Shown here: piece by piece, positions 24,185 to 34,800 of the stretch
Layout: every line of letters begins with the position of its first letter
Numbering within the stretch: position 1 is the stretch's first letter
Origin: Bacteroidaceae bacterium
Lineage (GTDB): Bacteria; Bacteroidota; Bacteroidia; Bacteroidales; Bacteroidaceae
Assembly (NCBI GenBank): GCA_017651315.1
Contig: JAGCDE010000054.1
Span: forward strand, 1-50,467
DNA length: 50,467 nt
Direction of reading: 5' to 3'
Notes under the pieces: model-generated
The model's input: the letters and a program-made list of their open reading frames with translations, nothing else
Told to the model about the DNA's origin: nothing
Database searches by the model: none
Translations under genes and position numbers: made by a program

Positions 24185-24272
24185 CGGAAAGAGTGGGATT
24201 CAAACCCACGGTACGGCAAAGCCGTACGCCGGATTTCGAGTCCGGTCCATTCGATCACTCTGGCATCTTTCC
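24185..24272 (-). tRNA. tRNA-Ser (anticodon CGA)
   Basis: Class II tRNA of 88 bases. Acceptor arms GGAAAGA and TCTTTCC pair fully; anticodon stem CCGGA/TCCGG holds the loop CTCGAAA with anticodon CGA, which reads serine codon UCG; a long variable arm (TACGGCTTTGCCGTA) is present as expected for tRNA-Ser; T-arm GTGGGTTTGAATCCCAC is canonical. The 3' CCA is not encoded. The discriminator is G, as in most bacterial tRNA-Ser. Confidence 0.96.
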
Positions 24273-24344
24273 GGGTGCAAAGGTACACTTTTTTGAATGA
24301 ATCCCAAGCATCAGAACCTGAAAAAAACAGATTCCGGATTGCAT

Positions 24345-24743
24345 TCAAAGTTCCTGAATGATCTGGTTGGCCAGCTCGATGTTGTCCGGGCGGATGATAA
24401 CCCTTGAGAACTCCGATGACGAGTCCGCAAATGCATACATATACTCAACCGAAATGCCGGCAGCCGAAAGCCGTTCCATGGCATCGGCCATAGCCCCGGG
24501 CACATTGCCGCACTCGAGATAGACCACCTTGGTCATGGTCACGGCATACGAGTTGGCTTTAATCAGGTTAAAGGCGCGTTCTATCTGTTCGCGCTCCACT
24601 ATGATACGCGCAATACCGAAATCCTCAGTCTCGGACACGGTGAAAGCCTTCATGTTTATGCCGTTGTTGCCAAGCAGCCTTGCTATCTCGGCAAACTTCC
24701 CTTTCTCGTTCTCAAGGAAAACTGAAATCTGTCTAATAAGCAT
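24345..24743 (-). CDS. Tandem ACT-domain protein
   Basis: A 132-residue protein starting at MLIRQISVFLENEKGKFAEI; the longer frame to 24797 has no family-like residues in front. It has two ACT domains (about 4-65 and 70-130) with the typical G-x-x-x-x-I-A-x-x-L start (KGKFAEIARLLGNNGINMKA) and a second with GAMADAMERLSAAGISVEYM. Such stand-alone double-ACT proteins usually bind amino acids. It follows the PaaK ligase by 25 bases; the same pair occurs in other Bacteroidetes, where it is linked to aromatic amino-acid breakdown. Confidence 0.88.
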   Translation of the reverse strand: MLIRQISVFLENEKGKFAEIARLLGNNGINMKAFTVSETEDFGIARIIVEREQIERAFNLIKANSYAVTMTKVVYLECGNVPGAMADAMERLSAAGISVEYMYAFADSSSEFSRVIIRPDNIELANQIIQEL

Positions 24744-24768
24744 GGGTAGGATACAATTAATCAGGTTA

Positions 24769-26070
24769 TTACTCGAATTTACGGTGGTCAATGGCACGTT
24801 TGGCCTTGCCTGTTGAACGCTCTATGGTACCCGGCTGCACAATCTTGATGCTGGGCTGGATGCCGATTACGCTCTGCACTCTTGCTGTCAGACGCTGACG
24901 CAGACGCACCAGTTCATTCACCTGGTCGGTGTAGAACTCCGGCTTGACCTCCACCTGGATGTCGAACGTGTCGGTGTTGTTCACGCGGTCCACCTCGATG
25001 AGGAAGTACGGCTCGTACTCGGGGAATTCGAGCAGGATTGACTCGACCTGTGACGGGAACACGTTCACGCCGCGTATAATCATCATGTCATCGCTTCGGC
25101 CCAGAATCTTACCCATGCGCACGGCTGTACGGCCACATTCGCACTTGTCATAGTTAAGATAGGTGAGGTCACGTGTACGGTAGCGTATCATCGGCATACC
25201 CCACTTGTCAAGGGTGGTGAACACCAGCTCGCCCTTCTGCCCGTGTTCAACCGGCTGCAGGGTCACAGGATCAATAATCTCCGGATAGTAAAGGTCCTCC
25301 CACAGGTGAGTTCCGTTCTGGAACTCGCACTCGCCGCCCACACCGGGACCGCTTATCTCTGTGAGGCCGTAGATATCGTATGCCTTAATGTGCAGTTTCT
25401 CCTCAAGTTCCTTGCGCATGGCGTTGGTCCATGGCTCAGCACCGAAAATACCCACCTTGAGCTTGAAATTCCTTATGTCAAGCCCCTGTTTGCGTATCTC
25501 CTCGGCCATATAGAGGGCGTAGGATGGGGTGCAGGCCACTGCCGTGGCCCCGAAATCCTGCATGAGCTGGAGCTGTTTCTGGGTGTTTCCGCTACTGGTG
25601 GGGATAACGGTTCCGCCAATCTTGGTCACGCCGTCGTGAGCCCCTAAACCGCCCGTAAACAGTCCGTAGCCGTATGAAATCTGCACCATATCGTCACTTC
25701 CCAGACCGTATGCCGTGAGACAGCGTGCCACAGCCTCGGACCATTTGTCCAGGTCACCCGCGGTGTATCCCACCACAATTGGCTTGCCCGTTGTGCCGGA
25801 CGAAGCGTGCAGTCTGAGAATCTCTGTCATGGGAACGCACATCATTCCGAATGGATAGTTGTCCCTGAGGTCCTGCTTGACAGTGAAAGGCAGCTTGACT
25901 ATATCATCAATGCTGCGGATGTCCTCCGGGCTGACTCCGTGTTCATCGAACCTTTTCCTGTAGAAAGGCGAGTTGTTGTAGGCATGAGCCACAATCTTCC
26001 TGAGTTTTTCACTCTGCAATGCGTGCATCTCGTCCCGCGACATGCACTCAATCTCTCTGTTCCAGATCAT
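24769..26070 (-). CDS. paaK: Phenylacetate-CoA ligase
   Basis: A 433-residue adenylate-forming ligase. Motifs: P-loop-like ASSGTTGKPIVVGYTAGDLD at about 91-110, YGLTEISGPGVGGEC, RYRTRDLTYL, and the C-terminal IERSTGKAKRAIDHR with the lysine of the thioester-forming step. Length and order match PaaK, which couples phenylacetate (or another aryl acid) to coenzyme A via an acyl-AMP. It has its own promoter (-7 box at 26100-26107) and is followed by the double-ACT gene. It lies just beyond the terminator of the NRPS operon, so any link to that pathway would be by shared substrate, not transcript. Confidence 0.92.
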   Translation of the reverse strand: MIWNREIECMSRDEMHALQSEKLRKIVAHAYNNSPFYRKRFDEHGVSPEDIRSIDDIVKLPFTVKQDLRDNYPFGMMCVPMTEILRLHASSGTTGKPIVVGYTAGDLDKWSEAVARCLTAYGLGSDDMVQISYGYGLFTGGLGAHDGVTKIGGTVIPTSSGNTQKQLQLMQDFGATAVACTPSYALYMAEEIRKQGLDIRNFKLKVGIFGAEPWTNAMRKELEEKLHIKAYDIYGLTEISGPGVGGECEFQNGTHLWEDLYYPEIIDPVTLQPVEHGQKGELVFTTLDKWGMPMIRYRTRDLTYLNYDKCECGRTAVRMGKILGRSDDMMIIRGVNVFPSQVESILLEFPEYEPYFLIEVDRVNNTDTFDIQVEVKPEFYTDQVNELVRLRQRLTARVQSVIGIQPSIKIVQPGTIERSTGKAKRAIDHRKFE

Positions 26071-26099
26071 GTACTAAAGTGGTATGAAGTAATTGGGTG

Positions 26100-26107
26100 C
26101 AAAGATA
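26100..26107 (-). promoter_or_regulatory. -7 box (TATCTTTG) for paaK-ACT
   Basis: Exact TAnnTTTG on the minus strand, 29 bases before the paaK start codon. Confidence 0.5.
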
Positions 26108-26124
26108 ATGCAAGCCGAGAGGAG

Positions 26125-26150
26125 AAAAAAGCAAGTTTACTTGTTTTTTT
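26125..26150 (-). terminator. Terminator of the NRPS operon
   Basis: A6-GCAAG-TTTA-CTTG-T7: a short stem extended by A and T runs, 39 bases after the MATE stop codon, with a T-run in either direction. It separates the NRPS operon from paaK. Confidence 0.65.
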
Positions 26151-26189
26151 CTTCCGAGGCGAAGCTTGTCTTATCAAAAGATAATGCAA

Positions 26190-27506
26190 TTATACTTTTA
26201 CCTGTCGTTTTTTTGTCAATATGTGAAGCACAACGATAACCGCAATCTCAATGGAATAGGCTATGAGGTAGCTGTACCATAGCAGATGCGGCGCAGTCCG
26301 TGAAACCACCCACAAGACAGGTATGACCGTAAGCGACAGCGCGAACGAAATGAACAAAGCCATTTTATGCCAGCCATATAGCTTGTAAACTATCATCACC
26401 GCATATATGTAGCAGAACGGGATGAAACTGAGCGCGAATATCCGGAGGGCATGGATGGTCTCGCTCTCCATTTCAGGAGAGTCCGCTCCGAAAAGTCCGG
26501 CGATTGCCTGCGGATACAACCATACAAACAGACAGGTTATAATCATGGCAATAGTGATGAAACGGAATGCCTTGATCATTACGAACCGGAAAGACTCCTT
26601 GTCCTCCTTGCCAATCTGTATGGCACCCAATGTCTGGAGAGTCCGGCACGTGCCTGCAAGGAAAAGATTGTAAATCTGTAACAGATTCATGCAGACGGCA
26701 AATACAAATATGCCTATGCGTCCCGATGTTACGAGGACAATCCTGTTGGCTGAAAACAACAGAACGGTAAGACATACCGAAGCTACAGCAAGAGGTGCGC
26801 CCTGTGATATAATGTTACCCCATTCGGGAGCATCATGCTGGAAGGAGAAATGAAGATGGTTGTCTTTGTTGCGGAAATGAAGGCACATGATGGCAATGCC
26901 TGCCAGATGACCGGTAACGGTTGCAAGGGACGAACCGGCAATGCCCCAGCCGAACGCCTGGATGAATACAAGATCCATACTGAGGTTCAGAATGTTATCC
27001 GCAAGAACTGCAACCGATGCAAGACGAGGGCTGCCATCCACGCTTATCATTATACTGATGGCCCACATCATCAGATATGAAGGGGCACCGAGCAGCATGG
27101 GATGCAGATAATCTGTAGTGGGAACCAGGAGATTCACGTCGCTGCATAACAGACGTCCTGCCGCCATCGGGAAAAGCAATCCTATAAAAGTGAACAGGAT
27201 GCCGATAAACAGGTTAATTGTAAAGGACTGGGTATAAATATATCTGACGCGACGCAAGTCTTTTTTGCCTAAGGCGAAACCAACAAGCATGCTTGCCCCT
27301 GAGGCGGTAATCATACTCAGGGTAAACAGCAGTTGAACTACCGGTTTTGAAAGGTTTATGGCACTGACTCCGTCGGGGCCGATAAGCTTTCCCACAATTA
27401 TTCCATCGACTACGTTACCCAGGCAACCTGAGAGAGAAATAAGGATGGATGACCAGATGAACCGTCTGAATTGTGCTGTCAGTTCTGAACGCTCCTTGTT
27501 GTCCAT
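26190..27506 (-). CDS. MATE-family efflux transporter, last gene of NRPS operon
   Basis: A 438-residue polytopic membrane protein with about 12 hydrophobic segments in two similar halves. FRRFIWSSILISLSGCLGNV, VDGIIVGKLIGPDGVSAINL and ASGASMLVGFALGKKDLRRV match the N-terminal half of MATE (NorM/DinF-like) drug-sodium or drug-proton antiporters. It starts 15 bases after the stop of the adenylate-forming ligase. As the last gene of an operon with an NRPS it is the natural candidate exporter of the peptide product across the inner membrane. Confidence 0.9.
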   Translation of the reverse strand: MDNKERSELTAQFRRFIWSSILISLSGCLGNVVDGIIVGKLIGPDGVSAINLSKPVVQLLFTLSMITASGASMLVGFALGKKDLRRVRYIYTQSFTINLFIGILFTFIGLLFPMAAGRLLCSDVNLLVPTTDYLHPMLLGAPSYLMMWAISIMISVDGSPRLASVAVLADNILNLSMDLVFIQAFGWGIAGSSLATVTGHLAGIAIMCLHFRNKDNHLHFSFQHDAPEWGNIISQGAPLAVASVCLTVLLFSANRIVLVTSGRIGIFVFAVCMNLLQIYNLFLAGTCRTLQTLGAIQIGKEDKESFRFVMIKAFRFITIAMIITCLFVWLYPQAIAGLFGADSPEMESETIHALRIFALSFIPFCYIYAVMIVYKLYGWHKMALFISFALSLTVIPVLWVVSRTAPHLLWYSYLIAYSIEIAVIVVLHILTKKRQVKV

Positions 27507-27521
27507 TGTACTGTTCTTTGT

Positions 27522-28871
27522 CTATAGCTTTATGTAAATTGGTATCTTGCCACCACGCCTGTTAGGGATAAACGGCTTGTCTGACCACACCAGATTGGCA
27601 TCGGGACATCCCTGGCTTGAAAGGAAAGCCTTTAGGTGGGCGCATAGACTGTCCATCACCTTGGCTTTATCAGCACTTGTATTGCATAAGGCACGCACTT
27701 CCAATGTGTCATCACTTGTCTGGACGAACTGATAGCGGATTACATCCGGCCACACTTCAGTTTCAGAGAGCAGTCCAATCACACCGAATGTCTTGCCACA
27801 GATAGTGTACATGTCAAATCTCCTGCCCCGGATTTCCATTCGCGGCAGCGGACAACAGTCTGAAGAATCCCGGTGCAGACGAATTACGTCGCTGACATAA
27901 TAGCGGATAATGGGCTGTACATAGTTGCTTAAGTCGGTCACCAGGACGCCTTCCGACCAGTCATTACTGTTTTGTACAGGCTGCATGTTCCTGTCAACAG
28001 GCTCAATGATAACCCAGTCATCATTTACATGCAGGTGCGGACAGTTGTGGGTCATCGCTATCTCGCCCCCCTCTGTCATGCAGTAGTTGTTGGCCACAGG
28101 ACACTTGAATGCATCCTTCAGTAGATAGTAGTTGGATTCTGACAGCATCTCGCTCGAGGTTGCAAGATGTTTCAGGTTAAGGTGTAACTTTCCAGCCTGC
28201 TGTTCCAACGCCAGCTGTACAATCATTGACGGATATCCCGCCATGGTCTCCGGCTGGAAATCATTCAACTGGTCAACAATATGGTCAACGCTATCGAGTA
28301 CTGAAACGCCTAACAGGTTATGGGCACTCTCGGGATGGGCCGCCTTCATGCGCAGGAAAGCGCCGTAACTGGAAGCTCCGTTGGACAGGTGGATGACACT
28401 GGCCCGCTTGTGCTTTGATATGTCAAGCACATCCATATCAACATTCCCAAAGAGCCGTTGGGCAATCAGCTGACTGTGAATCTTGTTGTGATAGTCGTCG
28501 CGCACCATTGGCAACGGGTTACCCGTGGAGCCCGATGTTCTCAGTGCCGTATATTCGCCTAAGAACAGACTTTGGTCCTTTGACGCGTCACGGGCCACAT
28601 AATCAAGCACGTCCTGCAGATGTATGCGGCGGTCTGTCACCCACTCGTCATAGTGCTCCAGAAGCGTCTTCTTTTCCGTGACGGGAAGATCAGTCAACCT
28701 GAAATCATTCTTGATGCCAGCGTAAAGAGCGGCAAAATATGGGGAATGGGTTTTCACGTAACCCACAAGTTCATGCAACCTTTCCTGTTGCAGTGCAAGA
28801 CGTTCAGCTGCCGGAAGAGCAGCCCCTTCGGCCACAAGCCGTTTTGCATTTTCAAGTTCAATAGTCTTCAT
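27522..28871 (-). CDS. CapK/PaaK-type adenylate-forming ligase in NRPS operon
   Basis: A 449-residue protein of the PaaK/CapK (coenzyme F390 synthetase-like) group. It has the P-loop-like LRTSGSTGNPLPMVRDD (about 110-126), NNYCMTEGGEIAM in place of the YG.TE motif, and YYVSDVIRLH with the adenosine-binding Asp. The C-terminus (KPFIPNRRGGKIPIYIKL) lacks the standard GKxKR lysine context of PaaK. It starts 24 bases after the NRPS stop. No separate carrier protein is seen, so it may make an acyl- or aryl-CoA or -AMP used by the first C domain of the NRPS; alternatively it could modify the product. Substrate unknown. Confidence 0.8.
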   Translation of the reverse strand: MKTIELENAKRLVAEGAALPAAERLALQQERLHELVGYVKTHSPYFAALYAGIKNDFRLTDLPVTEKKTLLEHYDEWVTDRRIHLQDVLDYVARDASKDQSLFLGEYTALRTSGSTGNPLPMVRDDYHNKIHSQLIAQRLFGNVDMDVLDISKHKRASVIHLSNGASSYGAFLRMKAAHPESAHNLLGVSVLDSVDHIVDQLNDFQPETMAGYPSMIVQLALEQQAGKLHLNLKHLATSSEMLSESNYYLLKDAFKCPVANNYCMTEGGEIAMTHNCPHLHVNDDWVIIEPVDRNMQPVQNSNDWSEGVLVTDLSNYVQPIIRYYVSDVIRLHRDSSDCCPLPRMEIRGRRFDMYTICGKTFGVIGLLSETEVWPDVIRYQFVQTSDDTLEVRALCNTSADKAKVMDSLCAHLKAFLSSQGCPDANLVWSDKPFIPNRRGGKIPIYIKL

Positions 28872-28895
28872 GTTAGTTTGTTTTTTATGTCGCTG

Positions 28896-31800
28896 TCAAT
28901 CAAAAAAGCCCAGACCGTTGATGGCGGTCAACATACGTTCGATATAGTCCCATGAGGTGGGAGAGAATGCGAATCCAAGACGGTAGAGCACCTGTGTGGT
29001 ATATTCATTGTCCCGGCTTACCTCGGTTGTAATATGTCCGTGCGCCATATCCTTATATGCGAGCAGAGATGCCATTATCTTAGCATTCTGCGGGTCTGCC
29101 GCCGCTTTATCCATCGCTTGCCGGAACTCTTCCTGCTCCACGAACCGGATGCCGTTCCCGACAGTTGAAAGTGCGGAGAGCACGTCACCTAACAACTGCA
29201 TGTGGATGTTGTATGGATGGAACACCGTACATTCCTGTGGTGTGGTTGCCAATAGGATTATGGCGCGACTCACCTCGTTGACCGGCGAGAACTCCACGCG
29301 CATGTCACGTAAGCTGTAGGGGCAGCAGCCTATCATGTTATAGACCTTGATGCGCCCCATGGATGAGTTGGTCCCGAAATTGACCTGGAATTCACCATCG
29401 GTGGAACGCGCCGACAGGTTACCAACACGCATGATCTTGGCATTGAGACCGTGGCGGGCCACAGCTTCAAGTATTATACGCTCGGCCATGAACTTAGAGT
29501 GGATATACTTGTTGCCAAGATACTGCCCCATATACAACCTTTGTTCGGTGAAGACATCGCCTTGCTCTTTTCCTGCCCATAAACCACGAGTACTTGCTGT
29601 AGAGACATGAACAAGGCGGGCTCCAGTCCTGATGCAGAAATCCACACAATGCCGGGCTCCGCCAACGTTCACGTCCTCAATCCCGGAACCCTCGGAGAAG
29701 TGCTTGACGACGGCTGCGCAGTTGAACACGGTATCTATCCTTCCATCCACGCTGATCTCCTTTGTCACATCACCTGGGATGATATGCAGACGTTTACCGA
29801 ACAGTTCTTCATAAGTATTGTCGAAATAGTAGAACAGCATGGTCTTCAGGCGTTTCAGCGCATCGTTTCCATCCTTGCCGCGTATCAGGCAATAGATATT
29901 CGGGGCATCGCTGTCTATCAGTTCTTTAAGGATATGGATTCCCAGGAAACCTGTGGCTCCTGTCAGCAGGACATTGCCTATACTCTGACGTTCTCCCTTG
30001 CGGAAATTGTCAAGGGTGTTGCGCTTGAGCAAGGCATCAATGCCTGTATAGTCATAGCCCTCCACCTCGTCATCCCTGAGAGCGTCATCCTTGACTTCGG
30101 TACCAGTTATGAGGCTCGCCAGCAGTCTGGGGGTAGGATTGGCAAACACATCCCCGTATGCCACGTGCATTCCTGCCTTGTCGGCTTCAATGATGATGCG
30201 GGTGACCACGAGCGATGTCCCTCCGAGTTCAAAGAAGTTGTCGGTGGCACCCACCTTGTCCATCTGCAGGATGTCGGCAAAAATTTCACAGAACTTGCGC
30301 TCCGTCCCGTTGGCTGGAGCCGTGTATGCCGATGTTATTGCAATCTGGGGGTCGGGCAGGGCTTTGACGTCAGTCTTGCCGTTGGGGGTCATCGGCATAG
30401 CCTTGAGTTGCAGGTAGGCCGTTGGCACCATGTACTGCGTCAGACTCTTTGATATTTCAGCCTTGAGGGCATCGGGCGCAATTTCGCGGTCGGCGGTATA
30501 ATAGGCACAGAGGTGCTCCTTGTCATTGATCTTGCGGATAATGATAACCACCTTCTTCATACCTTCCACCTTGAGCATCACGTTCTCTATCTCACCCGGT
30601 TCTATACGCAAGCCACGGAGCTTGATCTGATGGTCCGTACGTCCGAGAATGACCACATTGCCGTCGGGCAGCCATTTGGCATAGTCACCGGACCTGTAGA
30701 TGCGTATCTGAGTGCTCTTGTCATCACGGACGGGACAATAGTCTATGAAACTTTCACGTGTCTTCTCTTCAAGGTTGTTATAGCCGCGTGCAACGCCACG
30801 GCCTCCGATGTACAGTTCACCGACAACACCGACAGGCAGTTCGTTGCCGTCAGGGTCAACAATGAATTCCTTCACGTTCAGCTGTGGCCTGCCCACTGTG
30901 ACCTGAGTGGCATGGGTGAGCTCGGCATTATTCGATGCAACCGTTATTTCCGTGGGACCGTAGCAGTTGAAGATTCGGGCTTTGGTGATGCCGCGCATAA
31001 GGGCAAGCAGCTGGTCTGGGAATTTCTCACCACCGGCACGGCAGATATCGACATGACTTATCGCCTTACAGAATTCTTCGCTGGTGAGCCATGTCTGCCA
31101 GCGTGACGGAGTACCTGACACCATGTTTATATGCTGGCTGTCGATAAGACGTGCAAGCTCAATCGGGTTGTTCGCCTGCTCTTCGGTGGCCAGAACGAGT
31201 GTCTTGCCGTTGTAGAAGGCCATGCCTATGTCCTGCAGTGCGGCATCGAACGATATTGTGGTCACGCTCAGCATACGCCGGGCATCGGTCATTACGGCGT
31301 TGGCGAACACATTGGCAGGATGTCCGTACAGATAGTTGCAGATTCCCTCATGACGCAGCATTACACCCTTTGGACGGCCTGTGGAGCCGCTGGTGTAGAT
31401 AAGATAGGCAAGATCATCGGGGGTTATCGACAACTGGAATCTTTCAGCCGGCAACCCGGAACCGATAAGGTCCTCTACATCAATAGCCTTGCCTGATGGC
31501 AGAGAATCCATGCGGTCGGCCGTAGTGATGATAAAATTCGCTTCACTGTCCTCAAGAATCAGTCTTATGCGGTCGGCAGGATATCCGGGGTCGCAAGGAA
31601 TATATGCGGCACCCGATCTCATCACACCGAACAGCGAGAGTATCAGACGGCTGGTCCTGGGTAAAAGCAGCGCTATACGGTCGCGTTCCTTCACACCGCG
31701 TCTGCGCAGTTCCGAGGCGATGCGGGCCGTTATCTCATCCATCTGTCTGTATGTGAACGTTCCGTCAATGGCAACCAGCGCCTCATGGCCGGGATCTGTC

Positions 31801-34800
31801 TTGGCAAAATGACATATACAATCATGGAAGAACCTGAATGGAGCATCACCCGTTGCAGTCTGGCGAATATGGTTCAGTTCCTCCTCCTGACCTGGGCTTA
31901 CAATTGACAACTGACGCACTTTGCCATCGGGTCGCTCCATCATAAGGTTGCTCACGGTAACGATGCTCTCGGCCAATGCACGGCCCAGCCTTGCGGAATA
32001 GAGCGAATCATCATATTGAACCACGACTCCGCGTGATTCTATCTTGATGTTTATCTTGAACTTGGGTGTATTCAGTTCAAGCAGTTCATGCCCGACGGCC
32101 TTCCCGCCGGTACTGTATTCCGACAACACGCCGACCTGATAGGCGTATGCAACAGATGGGCGGAAGCCATAGTCCGATGCAATGCGGGCAAACGGATAGT
32201 CCTCATGGCGGAGTGTCTGTTCAAAGGTGTCACTGGCCTTCTGAAGGAAACCGGTCACACTCACATCATCTATGTCTATACCGAGCGCAAGGGTGTTGAC
32301 GAACATACCTACGGTGTCGGCTATCTTCAGGTTACTGCGTCCGCTGCTAACTGTGCAGAGATAAACCTCACGGTTGTTGGTATATCGTGAAACAACGTAT
32401 GCTGTTGCGGCAAGGAACAGGTGGGCTGGTGTAATCCCGTGCCTGCGGCAGAAATCTGTCGCCTTGTCAAAGTCAGGCATACATACAGACTCGCCGATGA
32501 ATCCTTGTACCGATAAATCCTTCTTATGAAGGTCGGCGGGTATCTCGCTGGCTCCCTCGCAGGTCTTCAGCTTTTCGGCAAAGAACTGTCGGGCCTCAAG
32601 GAACTCACCGGTCTCCCGGGCCGATTGCTGGTCGGCCACAAAATCCAGATATGTGTATGATTCCTTCTCTATCCCGTGACCTTCGAGCGCACTGCATATT
32701 TGACGTATGAACAGGTCGGCCGATCCTCCGTCAAAGACAAGGTGATGAATATCCATAAGCAGATGGACCCCGCTTTCCGTCTTTACTATCTCAAACCGGT
32801 ACAGAGGTGCTTTCTGCAGGTTGAACGGACGCACGAAATCGTTCTTGTAGGAGGCCAGCTGTCCGTCTGTCATTTCACTGATGATACCGCCGGCTCCGTC
32901 ACGGAATGAAATGGTGACACAGTCATCGGTAGTCTGTACGATGCTGTTGTCCTGAGTGGCGAAGTGAACGCTGAGTCCGGGATGACTCATAACAACCTTT
33001 TCAACCGCATCGGCCAGTCTGCCCACATCGGTCCCTTGTGGGAAGTGAAGGAGGTATGGGATGTTGTAAAGTGTTGATGTAGGATTCTTTATACACTCAA
33101 AATAGACACCGGTCTGGGCGTATGAGAGCGGAACTGTCTTTAATCGTGAATCATCGGGCAAGCCAGAAGTATCCTTTGCGGCAGGATTAATGCTCCGGGA
33201 GCCGGAATGGACGTTGGAAGTATCAGGATTATCTCCCGGACCTTGATCCAACAGTCCTTTCAGTATTTCGTTCTCAATGCTCTGCAATGTGGCTGTCTTT
33301 GAAAGTGATCTGGCATCAAGGGTGACATTGAAACGCTTCTGTATCTGAACGGCCAGCTTGATGGCGGTTATGGAAGTCAGTCCTGCATAGCCAAGAACGG
33401 TGGTAATGTCAAAATCGTGGTTGTTCACTATGTCCGCGATTATCCTGAATAGTTCCTCCTCCAGCACATTCATAGGCGCGTTTACGCCTCCTTCGCCCTT
33501 CTGGGGGCTTTTCTTCTCAGGTCTTGGCAAAGCTTTCCTGTTCACCTTCTGGTTCTGGTTGAGCGGAATCCTGTCTATCTGCATAGTCACCGCAGGAACC
33601 ATGTACGGCGGCTTCCGGTCAAGGATGAAATTGTTGAGTGCTTCAATGTCAGTCTCGTTGTCACTGACTATATAGGCTGCTATGAATTTGCCAGCTCCAC
33701 CTTCCTCGTCGAAGGCCTGCACGGTGGCATCCTTTATGCCCGGGAACTCGCGGATGACAGCTTCCACCTCCTTCAGCTCAATACGGAAACCGCGTATCTT
33801 TACCTGTCCGTCACGACGGCCGATGAACTGGATATTGCCATCCGGAAGATAACGCACGATATCACCGGAGCGATAGACCCGCTGATATTTCCTGTCATCA
33901 GTGAAAGGATTGGATATATAAACCTCCGCCGTCTTTTCCGGACGGTTCAGATAGCCTTGGCTCACCTGAGGACCGCTAACCCACAGCTCGCCTGACGCCC
34001 CTGCTGGCAGACGGTGACCTTGTCCGTCAACGACATACAGGCGTACGTTGTCAAGGGGCTTTCCAATAGGTATCTCCTTCATCTTCTTTTCCGTTGGATA
34101 GATAGTGGTGAAGACGGTACACTCTGTAGGGCCATACCCGTTGTAGAACCTATATCCCTTAGGCGGTGCTAATGATGCCAGCTTCTCGCCACCTGTAGAG
34201 AGGTGTAACAGCGAATGGTTCTCTATACTCGTGGCAAACTGATATCCTACCTGAGTGGTCATGAAAGAGTGGGTGATATGGTTCGCCTCGAAGTAACCGT
34301 TCAATGACACCAGGTCCAGACGTAGCTCCTCAGGGATGATGTGAACCGTAGCTCCACAGGTCAGGGCAGGGTACAAGTCCATCATGCAGGCATCGAAGCC
34401 ATAGCTGGCATAGGCTGCCACATTATGTTCCGGCTGCAGGTCAAAATAACGCTGATACCAGTGGCAGAAGCACACCAGGTTGCCATGCGTCAGCCGGCAT
34501 CCCTTCGGCACGCCTGTAGAGCCCGAAGTGTATAACAGGATGAACAGGCTATCCGGATCAGGACCTTCCGGTAATGTCCCGGGCATTGGCAATTGCTTCA
34601 GGTCCCTGGTCAGCAGAACGTCACCATGGTATTCATCCACGATGGAGCATAGCTCCTCGTCGGCAATCAGGAGCTTCGCCCCCGCATCCTGCATCATAAA
34701 ATTCAGGCGCTCTTTGGGATAAGTGGGGTCGAGCGGCTGGTAGGCACAGCCTGCCTTCAGCACACCGAGAGAGGCTATTGCCATCCATTCGCAGCGGGGA

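Noticed and set aside
29607-30452. 281-codon frame antisense to the NRPS
   Set aside because: Opposite the second carrier and reductase region; shadow frame with no motif. The same holds for 35280-36026 opposite C1.
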